A DNA stretch of 64,000 nt from Marinobacter adhaerens HP15 (GTDB taxonomy: Bacteria; Pseudomonadota; Gammaproteobacteria; Pseudomonadales; Oleiphilaceae), in NCBI RefSeq assembly GCF_000166295.1, contig NC_017506.1, positions 2,232,001 to 2,296,000 of the forward strand. Direction: 5' to 3'. The notes beneath the pieces were generated by a model. That model saw nothing but the letters and a program-made list of their open reading frames with translations. It searched no databases and was not told the DNA's origin. Positions 7,887 through 16,579 of the stretch are shown here, piece after piece; position 1 is the first letter of the stretch; each line of letters opens with the position of its first letter. The position numbers and the translations under genes are program-made.

Positions 7887-10758
7887 AGACAACCCCCTGG
7901 GTAACTTCTTCTTTCCGATAACGTCCGGGCAACAGGGCTTTCAAGGCCTCGTAACTGCGCTTGACCCATTCATCGAAAATGCCCTCCCGGGCCCGCCGGA
8001 TATTCTGCTCGTGGATATCGATGGCGTTGTCCTCAAACGGGTAGGCCTGCTCTTCCAGGAGAAGCTCGTACTGAGCCAGTTCAAGCTCGCTCAATCCGGT
8101 GGGCCGCTCCGAGTCCATGAGATCGGCACCGAGGCGTGCATAGATGTGGGCGATCTGGTAACCAGCCTCGGTTGCAAATGATGAAAGGCCATAGCTGGCC
8201 GTCTTCTTGTAGGCGTTGACCGCTCGTTCAAGCGCATCGGTCTTCGCTGTCATGCTTTGATTGAGTGGCAGAGTCAGCCTGATGCCGTCATACCGGGCAA
8301 GGGCGTCGCGGGCGAGGATTGCAGAGGCTGACGCCGCAAGGTACCGCATGCGATCGTCGGCGGCGTCCGGGTCCCGGTCCACCGTTTCCATCTGCTTTCG
8401 CAACCAGTAATCCCTGCTTTCGGCATCCCCGTCTTCCTGATAGAGCTCAGCCAGCCGATTGGCCGCTTCCATGTAGACGTCCGTCGGCTCGGGGTGGCTG
8501 TTGGCGTAATTTCGCCAGGTATCAATCGCCTTCTCCCGGTTACCGGCCTGATCGTACAGTTCTGCTGCAATCAACAGGTTTTCCCTTCGCTCTTCCGGCG
8601 TCTTGGCGAGGGAGACCATTTGCTGGAGTTCGTCGGCGGCTCGCTCCCACTGCTCCGTTTCACGGTAGGCCAACGCCAGTTTTGCAGGGACTGTGTCAAT
8701 CAGCTCGTGATTGGGGAAAGACCGCCTGAAACTGGTCAGCACACCGATGGCCTGCTCCCAGAGATTGGCGGTGATAAGAAGTGAGGCAGCATCGTATTCG
8801 GCGTTTGCCCGCAGAGCGGATTCTGGAACGGCCGTGCCGACTCGCAGGAATTCGCTCACCGCAGCCTCCACATTTCCGGCATCAGCTAACTGCTCCGCCT
8901 GTCGATAGACCGCGGCTGCCAGATTTTCACGAACGCCGCTTCTGCGTTCATCGTCTTCGGCCATTGTTGCCAGGGCGTCACGATAAGCCTGTTCCGCCTC
9001 GGCGTATCGGGCCAGTTCGGAGAGGCTGTGCCCGGATAACAGCAAAGCTTCCGTCGTCAATTCATCCGGGGGCGTGGGTTGCCAGGTAACAAGTCGGGCC
9101 GCCATATTGACGGTCTCTTCCCAGTTGTTCAGGTCAAATTCACGCTGCAGCGCAATGTAATACACCGCCGGCGCCCGGGCGTCGCCGGGAAACGCATTTG
9201 CGAACCGCAGCCGGTTCAGTTGTTGCAGCTCCTGATAGGCCATCCGCTCCGATACCGGTTCACTCTCCCAGGTTTGCGAGTACTCCCGGAATGCCAGCAC
9301 CGATGCATACCCGGCTTCAGCTGCCCGATCGGCTACTGTGTCTTCCGGATAGTCATAGGCCACGCGTTCGAAAGCTGCGATTGCTGCCGGCCAGTCTTCC
9401 AGCTCCAGGTAAGTCTCACCCAGAAGGAACAGCCGCTCCGGTGTACGGGGGTGGTCCGGGAAGGTAGCCGCAAATTCGGCGTAATAACTGGCGGCTTTGC
9501 GGTAATGATCGTCCGCCTGCTGATCATCCTCCGCCTCCCCTGCCAGCAGGTACTGGCGGTCCGCCAGTTCCGGCAACAGTTGTTCCAGTTGTTGCTCGAT
9601 GAAGCCAATTGCATCGGGGCCCGCTGACTGCCAGTAATCGCTGTAGATTCCGTAAAGGCTGACAAAGCCGGCCTTTCGTTCAGGGATCGTACGGGTGAAA
9701 CCGGCCAGCTCAAGGGTATCAATGATCCGGATGTGGTAGCGCGGCGCCCAGGGACTCTCCGGATGGTCTTCTATGTAGGCCTCGAAGACATCGATGGCAT
9801 CACTGTATTGCTCTCTCTCGAGCAAGAGCTCGCTGTAGCGGTCGTAGACCAGTATTTCGTAGGGGCGACCACCCGTTTGGCGGAAAAGCGCCTGGAGGGT
9901 TTCCGCTCCGTCAAGGTACGACAGGGACAGCCCTACCACCCTGAACAGATCTTCGATCAGTGTCTGGCTCCGCTGATCCACGTCCGCCACCGGCCTGCCC
10001 TCGGGCATGACAAGATCAAGCACTTCAACGTAACTGAAGAGCGCTTCCTGGTATTGCGCCTGCTTGAACAGACTCCAGCCCTTCATGTAATGCGCGTTCA
10101 CCAGGAACGAGGGATCGGCCATGCGTTCCTGGCTCGCGAGGGTAACCTCGTCGAAAGCCTGTTCCGCTTCCCCGTATCGACCATCGATAAACAACAGATC
10201 GCCGCGGCGGAATTGAGCCTCAACCCAGTATTCTGAATCCGGGTAGCGGCGAACCAGAGTATTCAGGGCTTCAAGCTGCTGCGGCGTCGCGCCTCGAAGC
10301 TCCCAGGCTCTGGCAAGCTGATAATAGATCTGGTCATTGCCCTCACGCTCTGGATATTCCGACAGAAGACGCTGGTAGGCATCGATGGCGCCGGACAGTT
10401 CATCGACAGCCGAATCCGCCATTTTCCGCTCCGCACGCTGGAATTCCAGATCGGCCAACCGATGCCTGATGGTAACCTGCTTGCGGGGATCCTCTACGAG
10501 TGGCAAAAGCGCCTTGTAACTGTCCATTACCGTTTCAATGGAAACATCTTCTGCGGGGTCGCTGACCGCCGCTGCATCTGCACTTTCCTGCCGCGTTTCG
10601 ATCGCCGGAAGCGCAGCCAGTGTGCCCTCACGGACTCGCGGCATTTCTTCGCCACCGGCAGGCATCATCGACTGCAACATCTGGCAGCCACTCGCCATGA
10701 CAAGGGCCCCAACCATGAGGAGGCCTTTAACAGTCCTGCCGGCCATCCGATTATTCAT
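7873..10758 (-). CDS. Large TPR-repeat lipoprotein
   Basis: 961 aa from ATG 10758, with a lipoprotein signal peptide (VMASGCQM). Tandem TPR-like helical repeats fill most of the chain, recognisable from recurring A-x3-F/Y-x3-YP patterns such as FDEVTL and YYAEFAATFPDHPRTPE. The start overlaps the stop of the upstream gene (ATGAATAA). An upstream extension to 10905 is possible but has no signal peptide. Likely an outer-membrane-anchored periplasmic scaffold, comparable in design, not in proven homology, to TPR proteins in myxobacterial AgmX-type envelope machines. Confidence 0.82.
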   Translation of the reverse strand: MNNRMAGRTVKGLLMVGALVMASGCQMLQSMMPAGGEEMPRVREGTLAALPAIETRQESADAAAVSDPAEDVSIETVMDSYKALLPLVEDPRKQVTIRHRLADLEFQRAERKMADSAVDELSGAIDAYQRLLSEYPEREGNDQIYYQLARAWELRGATPQQLEALNTLVRRYPDSEYWVEAQFRRGDLLFIDGRYGEAEQAFDEVTLASQERMADPSFLVNAHYMKGWSLFKQAQYQEALFSYVEVLDLVMPEGRPVADVDQRSQTLIEDLFRVVGLSLSYLDGAETLQALFRQTGGRPYEILVYDRYSELLLEREQYSDAIDVFEAYIEDHPESPWAPRYHIRIIDTLELAGFTRTIPERKAGFVSLYGIYSDYWQSAGPDAIGFIEQQLEQLLPELADRQYLLAGEAEDDQQADDHYRKAASYYAEFAATFPDHPRTPERLFLLGETYLELEDWPAAIAAFERVAYDYPEDTVADRAAEAGYASVLAFREYSQTWESEPVSERMAYQELQQLNRLRFANAFPGDARAPAVYYIALQREFDLNNWEETVNMAARLVTWQPTPPDELTTEALLLSGHSLSELARYAEAEQAYRDALATMAEDDERRSGVRENLAAAVYRQAEQLADAGNVEAAVSEFLRVGTAVPESALRANAEYDAASLLITANLWEQAIGVLTSFRRSFPNHELIDTVPAKLALAYRETEQWERAADELQQMVSLAKTPEERRENLLIAAELYDQAGNREKAIDTWRNYANSHPEPTDVYMEAANRLAELYQEDGDAESRDYWLRKQMETVDRDPDAADDRMRYLAASASAILARDALARYDGIRLTLPLNQSMTAKTDALERAVNAYKKTASYGLSSFATEAGYQIAHIYARLGADLMDSERPTGLSELELAQYELLLEEQAYPFEDNAIDIHEQNIRRAREGIFDEWVKRSYEALKALLPGRYRKEEVTQGVVYELD

Positions 10759-12694
10759 CACCGGCACCTGCAGTTTGCGATGCGCGGAACAACTGGTCCG
10801 CCAGCCTCGCCTGGGCGTGGCGAGAGGCCAGCAGGTATCCATTAAGCTCCTGTTGCTGGGCAGCCAGCATCCGATCAACCTGCGCCAGGAGTGTTTGCCG
10901 GGCACTGCCTAATGCCTCGGACACCTCTGTTCCAAGAGTCGCGAGTTCCCGTTCGCTGGCAGCGATCCGACGAGCCAGTTCCGCATGGCGGGCATCATCG
11001 GCCATCAGGCTTTCAACCCGTTGCCGCTGGGCCTGAAAGCTCTGCATCTCGCGATCCAGTTGCATGAGCTGTTTTTGCGCCGCCCAGCGATTGATTCCAT
11101 AGTCATCCGCAATCCACCAATCGAAGTAGGCACGCATCCGCCGATACGTCGCACGCTGCCTGGCGGTCGTCGCGTCGTCAGGCAAATCCGCCAGAGTTTC
11201 CTCCACCTCATCGAGCTTGTCTCTGAGCGCTTTTTGTTGCGAGGTCATGAAGAATCCCGCATCTTCGTCTGCCAGCGCCGAGGAAATTCTGTCCGTGAAG
11301 TCCTCGTGCAACTGCTGCCACTGGTCTGCCTGTTGGGTTTCGAGTGCCCGACGGGTCTCGGCAATACGAATCTGCCGTTGCTGCTCACGGGTCTCCAGCA
11401 TGATCCGGAACGATTCAAACCTGGACTGCCGCTCGGCAATGAAGGACTGCATTCGGTAGAGTTCGTTCAATTCGGCAAGCGCCTGCTGGAACGTTTCCGA
11501 AGCCAGCACTTCCGCCATACCAGAATCGAGGGGCTGCACGCGCAGCCGGCCATAGGAATCTGTAAGAATCCCATCGCTGTCACGGCTGAACTCAAGCTGG
11601 GCCATCAGACTTTCTTCATTCAGCCGATCCCGGATATTGTCGAGCTCCCTGATACGGGCCTCGTAATGGTCGGCTGCCTTTTTAAACGCAGGCAATGCTC
11701 GCTGTGGAGCGTTCATCTGCTCAAGAACATAGGCGCGGGCAAAGGGAACCTGCTGGCGCCAGGGCAAAAACAGTTCACGGTTCGCGAGAGTATCAAGGGC
11801 GTCGAGAGCCCTCTCCGGCCTGCCCTGGCCCGCCGCGGCGACGGCGTAGTCAAAGAGAGCCTGATCGGCGAACACGCCGGTCAGTGGCATGGCTCCCAGG
11901 ACCTCCAGAGCTGCCTCAAACTGGTTATCACGCAAATACAGGCCCGCAAGCGAGAGGCGAGCGCGGCCCAGCAGGCCCTCCCGTTCGGCATCTGGCTCGA
12001 CGGAGTCAATGGACTCGTCGAGGATGGCGATGAGCTTTTTCAGTGCCTCTTCGGCGGCAGCTCCGTCTGCCGCATCGAGAGCGGAGACCGCGGAATTGTA
12101 CCGGAGGTAAAGGGACCAGATGTCCGTTTCGTCCAGCTGCTCCCGAAGCGAAGTCAGTTCGGGTTCATCATCAGGGCGGGCAGACATCATGACCAGCCGG
12201 GAGCGCAGATAAATCCATTCGCGGAAAAGATCGTGGTCGGCCTCGGCCAGTATCTCGCCATCGACACGATCGAGGTTCTCACGTGCGAGCGCCTGATTCC
12301 CCTCGAGGTAAAACACCTTACCGAGATAGAACCAGGCCTGGTTGCGAACATCAGGCGACAGATTGCTGCCGGCGCCATCGGCCCCGAGTAGCTGCGTAAA
12401 CAACCTGCTCGCCTCTCGGGTCATCCCCCAGGACAGCATGAGCCCGCCCTCGACGAGAGCCGGATGATCTCCGTGTCCCTCGATGCCGCCCCGTTCGCGC
12501 GCCACGGCCAGCTGGGTCAGAGCCTCGAAGGCGTTACCCTGATGGTATTCGTACAGCGCCCAACCATAACGAAGGTCCTTCGCCCGCTCGGGTTGCGCCT
12601 CGTCGGCATGAGCCGGAGTCATCATCAGCCACAGTAGGGCACCCGCGTAAATGAACGGGCGTCGACCTGAGGACTGGCTTGCTTTCAATCCCAC
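10751..12694 (-). CDS. Exported TPR/coiled-coil protein of unknown function
   Basis: About 647 aa. A signal peptide (cleavage near MTPAHADEA) is followed by TPR-like repeats (about residues 40-330) and a long Gln/Arg/Ala-rich coiled-coil region (about 330-640) with many short heptads. GTG 12694 is chosen because GGGAG lies 10 nt upstream; GTG 12712 overlapping the previous gene is an alternative. The end overlaps the next TPR gene by 8 nt. I recognise no named family. Context makes it a periplasmic structural component of the same machine. Confidence 0.72.
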   Translation of the reverse strand: MGLKASQSSGRRPFIYAGALLWLMMTPAHADEAQPERAKDLRYGWALYEYHQGNAFEALTQLAVARERGGIEGHGDHPALVEGGLMLSWGMTREASRLFTQLLGADGAGSNLSPDVRNQAWFYLGKVFYLEGNQALARENLDRVDGEILAEADHDLFREWIYLRSRLVMMSARPDDEPELTSLREQLDETDIWSLYLRYNSAVSALDAADGAAAEEALKKLIAILDESIDSVEPDAEREGLLGRARLSLAGLYLRDNQFEAALEVLGAMPLTGVFADQALFDYAVAAAGQGRPERALDALDTLANRELFLPWRQQVPFARAYVLEQMNAPQRALPAFKKAADHYEARIRELDNIRDRLNEESLMAQLEFSRDSDGILTDSYGRLRVQPLDSGMAEVLASETFQQALAELNELYRMQSFIAERQSRFESFRIMLETREQQRQIRIAETRRALETQQADQWQQLHEDFTDRISSALADEDAGFFMTSQQKALRDKLDEVEETLADLPDDATTARQRATYRRMRAYFDWWIADDYGINRWAAQKQLMQLDREMQSFQAQRQRVESLMADDARHAELARRIAASERELATLGTEVSEALGSARQTLLAQVDRMLAAQQQELNGYLLASRHAQARLADQLFRASQTAGAGDE

Positions 12695-12702
12695 GACGCG
12701 GC

Positions 12703-13254
12703 TTACTCCCACTCCACAATGGATACGGAGGGTTGGTAGTTGGAGGAGCGATCTTCAACGCGGATTTCCAGAGCGGCCGTTCCAGTGCCCTTCTCAAACT
12801 CCAGGGAGGCCGCCTGCTTGTAAGGCCGCTGATCCGGGCCGATTCCCTCAACAAACGCCGTCATCTCATGGACGCCGGTTTTCAGGTTGCCAACGTATAG
12901 CCGCTGCATGCCGCCGCGTTCAAGGGCAGTCACCTGTCGCTCCGTATACAGGTGGGAAGCAACAATCTCGTCGTCGACTTTCAGTTTGACCGCATCCAGC
13001 TTCAGAAACTTCCCGGCATCAACGCTGAGAAACACGGCAACCTGGGTATTGGCTGGAAAAAGCAGATCTTCCTCAAGGATAAACAGGTCACGATTCAGGC
13101 GTATCACTTTCTTCTTGAGCGCCTCCACCTGCTCGGCGACGGCTGTATCATCTTTCTCCGCCCCGGGATTGGTCTGGGCAAATGCGGGGGCTGTCAGGGC
13201 GAGGGTCAATGCCGCTAAAAGCACCGGAAATCGGGAGTTCAAGCAAGTGGCCAT
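12703..13254 (-). CDS. Exported protein of unknown function in the envelope cluster
   Basis: 183 aa with a Sec signal peptide (cleavage near PAFAQ). A short heptad-like helix (EQVEALKKKVIRLNRDLFILEEDLL) is followed by a beta-rich domain of about 110 residues. ATG 13254 has an AGGAAG ribosome site 7-8 nt upstream; a TTG at 13284 would overlap the DUF3570 stop. It lies between the DUF3570 gene and the first TPR gene. Function unknown; the helix-plus-beta-sandwich layout would suit an assembly or adaptor role. Confidence 0.68.
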   Translation of the reverse strand: MATCLNSRFPVLLAALTLALTAPAFAQTNPGAEKDDTAVAEQVEALKKKVIRLNRDLFILEEDLLFPANTQVAVFLSVDAGKFLKLDAVKLKVDDEIVASHLYTERQVTALERGGMQRLYVGNLKTGVHEMTAFVEGIGPDQRPYKQAASLEFEKGTGTAALEIRVEDRSSNYQPSVSIVEWE

Positions 13255-13273
13255 GGTCGTTCTTCCTGCATGC

Positions 13274-14434
13274 TCAGTATTCAAGAATCAACGACGCCCG
13301 GGTTACGTAGGCATCGAAGGAATATAGGGGTTCTTCGCCGGGGAGAAAGTCACCTGCTGCGGTGACATCCCGGAAGTTGTCATATTCAAAATTCAGCCAG
13401 TCCACCAGTAAGCTGAACTGCAGGCGATCGATGCCGGGAAGCGACGTCTGCTTCCATTCGTAGACCGCGCCCACCGCCAGGGTTGTCCCGGATAGGGAGC
13501 TGAGCTCCTTGTCACGGGCCAGGTGTGTCTGGGAGTTCTCGAATGGGAAAAGATCGCTGTAAAAGTCCGCCTCGCTCTGGCTGTAGTAACGAATGGAACC
13601 TTCAAGGGTCCAGTGCTGGTTCAATCCGTGCACGTATCCCAGTTCGACCGTGTGGGCGTTGATGCCCCAGGTATCGGAAAAATAACGGTATTCACCGCGA
13701 ATTGAGGCGCGATATGGCAGATAGTAAAGCGCTCGCATGGCCACGGAGGTACTTGTTCGGGTTTCCGGATAACGTTCTGGTTGATACAGGAACGCTGTGG
13801 AATCGTTCGGGTCGATGTAGCGGTTCTGTCGGTAAGGGTTCTGCAGGAAGCCCTCATCCGTAACCACCTCAAGATCCAGGCCTACCAGGCTGTTGCGGGT
13901 GACGACCTGGCTCAGTCCGAGCTGATAGTTCCGACGATCAGCTTCCTCGCTGAAGGAATCGTTGCCGACCCGGCCCACTTCATCCCAGCCGCTGGCATAG
14001 CCCATGGTTACTGTGGACATGCCCCCGAAAAACTCCTGGCTGAGCGAGAAGTAAACGGTGTTGGCCTCGTAATCGTTTTCGGAACTGTTGGTGAAACCCA
14101 GACTCAAAATGGACTTATCGTGCAGGTAATCGACACCAAAAGTGTACTCGTTGCGTTCTTCCTCGTAGGGGCTCGCCGTGGCCAGAACGTCCACAGAGGC
14201 AGCCGAAACGGAGTCAACATAGTACTGGCCGGAAAACGAAACCGACGAGCCAATACCCTTGCGCACCAAAACTGAGGGGCCATCAATGACCATGCCACCA
14301 CCGTCATAGCGGTGGTAGAGAACATCCACGTTATCCACTGGCAAGGTCGCCGCAATCGCCTGTTGCCCGGCCAACATCAGCACGAACAGAGCGCAGACGG
14401 AGCGTACTAACCTCTTGCCGTCAGTTACAGCCAC
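13274..14434 (-). CDS. DUF3570 outer-membrane barrel-like protein
   Basis: 386 aa from GTG 14434. A signal peptide (cleavage near GQQAIAA) is followed by the DUF3570-type N-terminal motif VLYHRYDGGG. Alternating aromatic/polar beta strands continue to a C-terminal aromatic residue (SLILEY), consistent with an outer-membrane beta-barrel. GTG 14434 gives a normal signal peptide and has GGGGGT upstream; GTG 14440 is equally possible. It overlaps the DUF4266 gene by 14 nt. From memory, DUF3570, DUF4266, TlpA-like and ApbE genes often co-occur, but the function is undescribed. Confidence 0.78.
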   Translation of the reverse strand: MAVTDGKRLVRSVCALFVLMLAGQQAIAATLPVDNVDVLYHRYDGGGMVIDGPSVLVRKGIGSSVSFSGQYYVDSVSAASVDVLATASPYEEERNEYTFGVDYLHDKSILSLGFTNSSENDYEANTVYFSLSQEFFGGMSTVTMGYASGWDEVGRVGNDSFSEEADRRNYQLGLSQVVTRNSLVGLDLEVVTDEGFLQNPYRQNRYIDPNDSTAFLYQPERYPETRTSTSVAMRALYYLPYRASIRGEYRYFSDTWGINAHTVELGYVHGLNQHWTLEGSIRYYSQSEADFYSDLFPFENSQTHLARDKELSSLSGTTLAVGAVYEWKQTSLPGIDRLQFSLLVDWLNFEYDNFRDVTAAGDFLPGEEPLYSFDAYVTRASLILEY

Positions 14435-14657
14435 AGCCACCCCCAGAACCGCCTTCTGCTCCCCGCGCAGACTCCCGGGACTGATAGACGTGATGCATAT
14501 AGGAATCCGCCTTGCCATGACGGCTGAGACTCATGACCGGATCCGCCAGATTATCCCGTTCATAGGGTTTTACCCACGGCTTGATTGAGCTGCATCCAGA
14601 GATCGTGAAGGTCGCGACCAAAAGAGCAGAGGCAGTGAAGATCGACAAATTACGCAT
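14421..14657 (-). CDS. DUF4266 small lipoprotein with Gly/Cys tail
   Basis: 78 aa. A lipoprotein signal peptide ends in ISGC. The mature part has the DUF4266 signature: KPWVKPYERDNLADPVM, then HHVYQSRESARG, and the C-terminal glycine/cysteine tail ending GGCGCN. The tail cysteines could bind metal, accept a cofactor or be modified; that is inference. It lies 18 bp after the thioredoxin gene, suggesting redox handling of those cysteines, and overlaps the DUF3570 gene. Confidence 0.82.
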   Translation of the reverse strand: MRNLSIFTASALLVATFTISGCSSIKPWVKPYERDNLADPVMSLSRHGKADSYMHHVYQSRESARGAEGGSGGGCGCN

Positions 14658-14675
14658 AAACGTTCCGTCCGAAAA

Positions 14676-15173
14676 TTATTCGCGCACCAGCTCGCGAATC
14701 TGCTGTTCGTACTCGTCTTCGTAACCCGGCTGATAGCCGTAGTGGAGATACCGGGCATTACCATCGCGATCGATCATCACGGTCGTTGGCATAGCCTGGA
14801 CTTCATAAAGCTCGCTCACCGAACTCTCCGGATCGTAAAGGATCGGGTAATTCACGGGTACCTTGTCCAGGAAGCGATGGGCCTCTTCCCGATTCTCATC
14901 CACATTGACCGCCAGAATCGTGAAGCCGAGATCCTTGTATTGGCTGTAAAGCTCATCCATCAGCGGCATTTCCTGGCGGCAGGGACCACACCATGATGCC
15001 CAGAAGTTCAGCATCACCACTTCACCACGATGGTCCTCCAGCCTCAGGTTTTCGCCGGAACGGCTTTCCAGGGTGAAATCCGGAGCTGGCACATTGATGG
15101 CCTCGGCGCCCGCCATGGGGCTAAGACAGGCCAGGACGCCCGCCACAGCCAGTGATTTTATGGATGCTTTCAT
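14676..15173 (-). CDS. TlpA/ResA-like periplasmic thioredoxin
   Basis: 165 aa with a signal peptide (cleavage near MAGAEA) and a thioredoxin fold. The active site is WCGPC at residues 61-65 within NFWASWCGPCRQEMP, and the cis-Pro is in QAMPTTVMID. It should act in the periplasm, reducing disulphides or supporting cytochrome c maturation. ATG 15173 has AGGAG at 8 nt; ATG 15179 is only 2 nt from it. Placement next to a Cys-tailed lipoprotein and near CxxCH proteins suggests a dedicated reductant. Confidence 0.88.
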   Translation of the reverse strand: MKASIKSLAVAGVLACLSPMAGAEAINVPAPDFTLESRSGENLRLEDHRGEVVMLNFWASWCGPCRQEMPLMDELYSQYKDLGFTILAVNVDENREEAHRFLDKVPVNYPILYDPESSVSELYEVQAMPTTVMIDRDGNARYLHYGYQPGYEDEYEQQIRELVRE

Positions 15174-15190
15174 AACCATTGCTCCTGTAA

Positions 15191-15835
15191 TCAGAAAAAG
15201 ACCGACAGGCCAGTGCTGACCTCTGTGTTCATGGAGGTTTTCTCGGCCCCAAGAACATCTATTCGGTAGTAGTGCTGTCTTACGCCAATCTGAACTGCAA
15301 CGCTGTCCGTCAACAGAACCTGATAGCCCGCGCCGGCATTCAGGGTAAACCGGGTGTCACCCGCAAAATCGGTAGCGCCGGCACCCGCAATCAGATAGAA
15401 ATTGGTGTTGAATGCGTAGTTCTCGGTGAGGAAGGCCTCGCCCGGAAGCACGTTGTAACCCAGGTTGATGTTGTAATAGCTGTAATCCCGCTCGCTGTCG
15501 GTAAGCACCTCCACGTTACCGGCCAGCTTCTCGAAACTGGTTTCTCCACCCTCCGCGAAGCCGACTCCGGCCTCGAAAAAGAAGGACTCGCTGAGGTGGT
15601 AGGTGAGCTTGCCGCCATAAAGCAGCGACGACTCGAAGTCCTCGATATTGAGCACGCCCACAAAAGCGCCAATTTCAAAGTTCTCGGTGTCAATCAGCGC
15701 CTCGGTGACCGGCACTGGGGTAACATCCGGCTCGATCAGCGGCCGATCATCCTGGGCCTGGGTTGCTGTGGCTATGCATAGCCCTGCCCCGAGACACAGC
15801 GTTTTCAGAAAAAGATGCTTAGTCCGATTTTCCAT
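15191..15835 (-). CDS. Outer-membrane beta-barrel domain protein
   Basis: 214 aa with a signal peptide (cleavage near TATQAQ) and an acidic linker (RPLIEPDVTPVP). About eight amphipathic beta strands follow, ending in a C-terminal aromatic (GLSVFF), the usual sorting signal for OmpA/OmpW-size barrels. It overlaps the preceding barrel gene by 31 nt, and both end in SxFF, suggesting a paired arrangement. No specific family is recognised. Confidence 0.75.
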   Translation of the reverse strand: MENRTKHLFLKTLCLGAGLCIATATQAQDDRPLIEPDVTPVPVTEALIDTENFEIGAFVGVLNIEDFESSLLYGGKLTYHLSESFFFEAGVGFAEGGETSFEKLAGNVEVLTDSERDYSYYNINLGYNVLPGEAFLTENYAFNTNFYLIAGAGATDFAGDTRFTLNAGAGYQVLLTDSVAVQIGVRQHYYRIDVLGAEKTSMNTEVSTGLSVFF

Positions 15836-16557
15836 TCTGTCGCTTCTTCGTTGGTGGACCGGGTAGTGAACACTTTGTAGTCCTTCACTTCGGCACGGAT
15901 GAAATATCGATCGGTGATGTAGGCGCGGATGCCAAGCCCTGCATGGCCAATGCTGTTATCCCGCTCTTCGGGCTGAGCCAGAGTGGCCTTGGGATCAACC
16001 CAGATATGCCCGACCCCCAGGGTAAAAAAGGGTGATACCCGCCAGTCAGGAAATGGCTGATGCACCAGATTCGCATTAACCATCCTAATTTCCGAGGCGC
16101 TGCCCAGAATCTGAGAAGCCCAAAGCTCGGCGGACAGGTTTCTGGTCATCCAGAAGCCTCCGTAGCCTGCCGTGACAGCGGCACCGTCAAACTCCCCCAT
16201 CATCAATCCGGCTTCCACCCGCCGGCTTTCAAAAGCCTCAAAATCCGGCACCTGAAGATCCACACGATTACCCGTGGCATCCACCGTCTGCGCAATATCC
16301 GCAACCGCTATCCAACCCTCCCGGCCACGGGTATCCGTCACTTTGATCCAACTTGTCTTGCGCTGGAGAATGGTCAGCCATTCCCCTTTTTCGCTGGTAT
16401 GAAAAACCGGATAGCCCGTTGCCGGTCCGGTTCGCCAGGACACATAGGGCTCCGCCACCTGCACTTTCAATGCATCGTCTTCAGCCTGCCCCCACAGCCA
16501 GCCGGCCCAGCTCTGGGCCGGCAACAACAAAAGAAACATAAGAATGGCGATGGGCAT
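15805..16557 (-). CDS. SH3-domain plus outer-membrane barrel protein
   Basis: 250 aa. A signal peptide (cleavage near SWAGW) precedes a bacterial SH3-like domain (about residues 30-95), with YVSWRTGPATGYPVFH and GREGWI typical of SH3b folds that bind peptidoglycan or peptides. The C-terminal half is beta-barrel-like and ends GLSIFF. ATG 16557 is chosen because the signal peptide starts there. It lies 22 bp after the HzsA-related gene. It may link peptidoglycan to the outer membrane in this system. Confidence 0.75.
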   Translation of the reverse strand: MPIAILMFLLLLPAQSWAGWLWGQAEDDALKVQVAEPYVSWRTGPATGYPVFHTSEKGEWLTILQRKTSWIKVTDTRGREGWIAVADIAQTVDATGNRVDLQVPDFEAFESRRVEAGLMMGEFDGAAVTAGYGGFWMTRNLSAELWASQILGSASEIRMVNANLVHQPFPDWRVSPFFTLGVGHIWVDPKATLAQPEERDNSIGHAGLGIRAYITDRYFIRAEVKDYKVFTTRSTNEEATEWKIGLSIFF

Positions 16558-16579
16558 GGTGCGAATTTCAGTCCTTGGA

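Noticed and set aside
10985..12391. 468-residue open frame on the plus strand opposite the TPR/coiled-coil gene
   Set aside because: Composition-driven antisense frame. The minus-strand frame has a signal peptide, repeats and operon overlaps; the plus frame has no recognisable domain or ribosome site.
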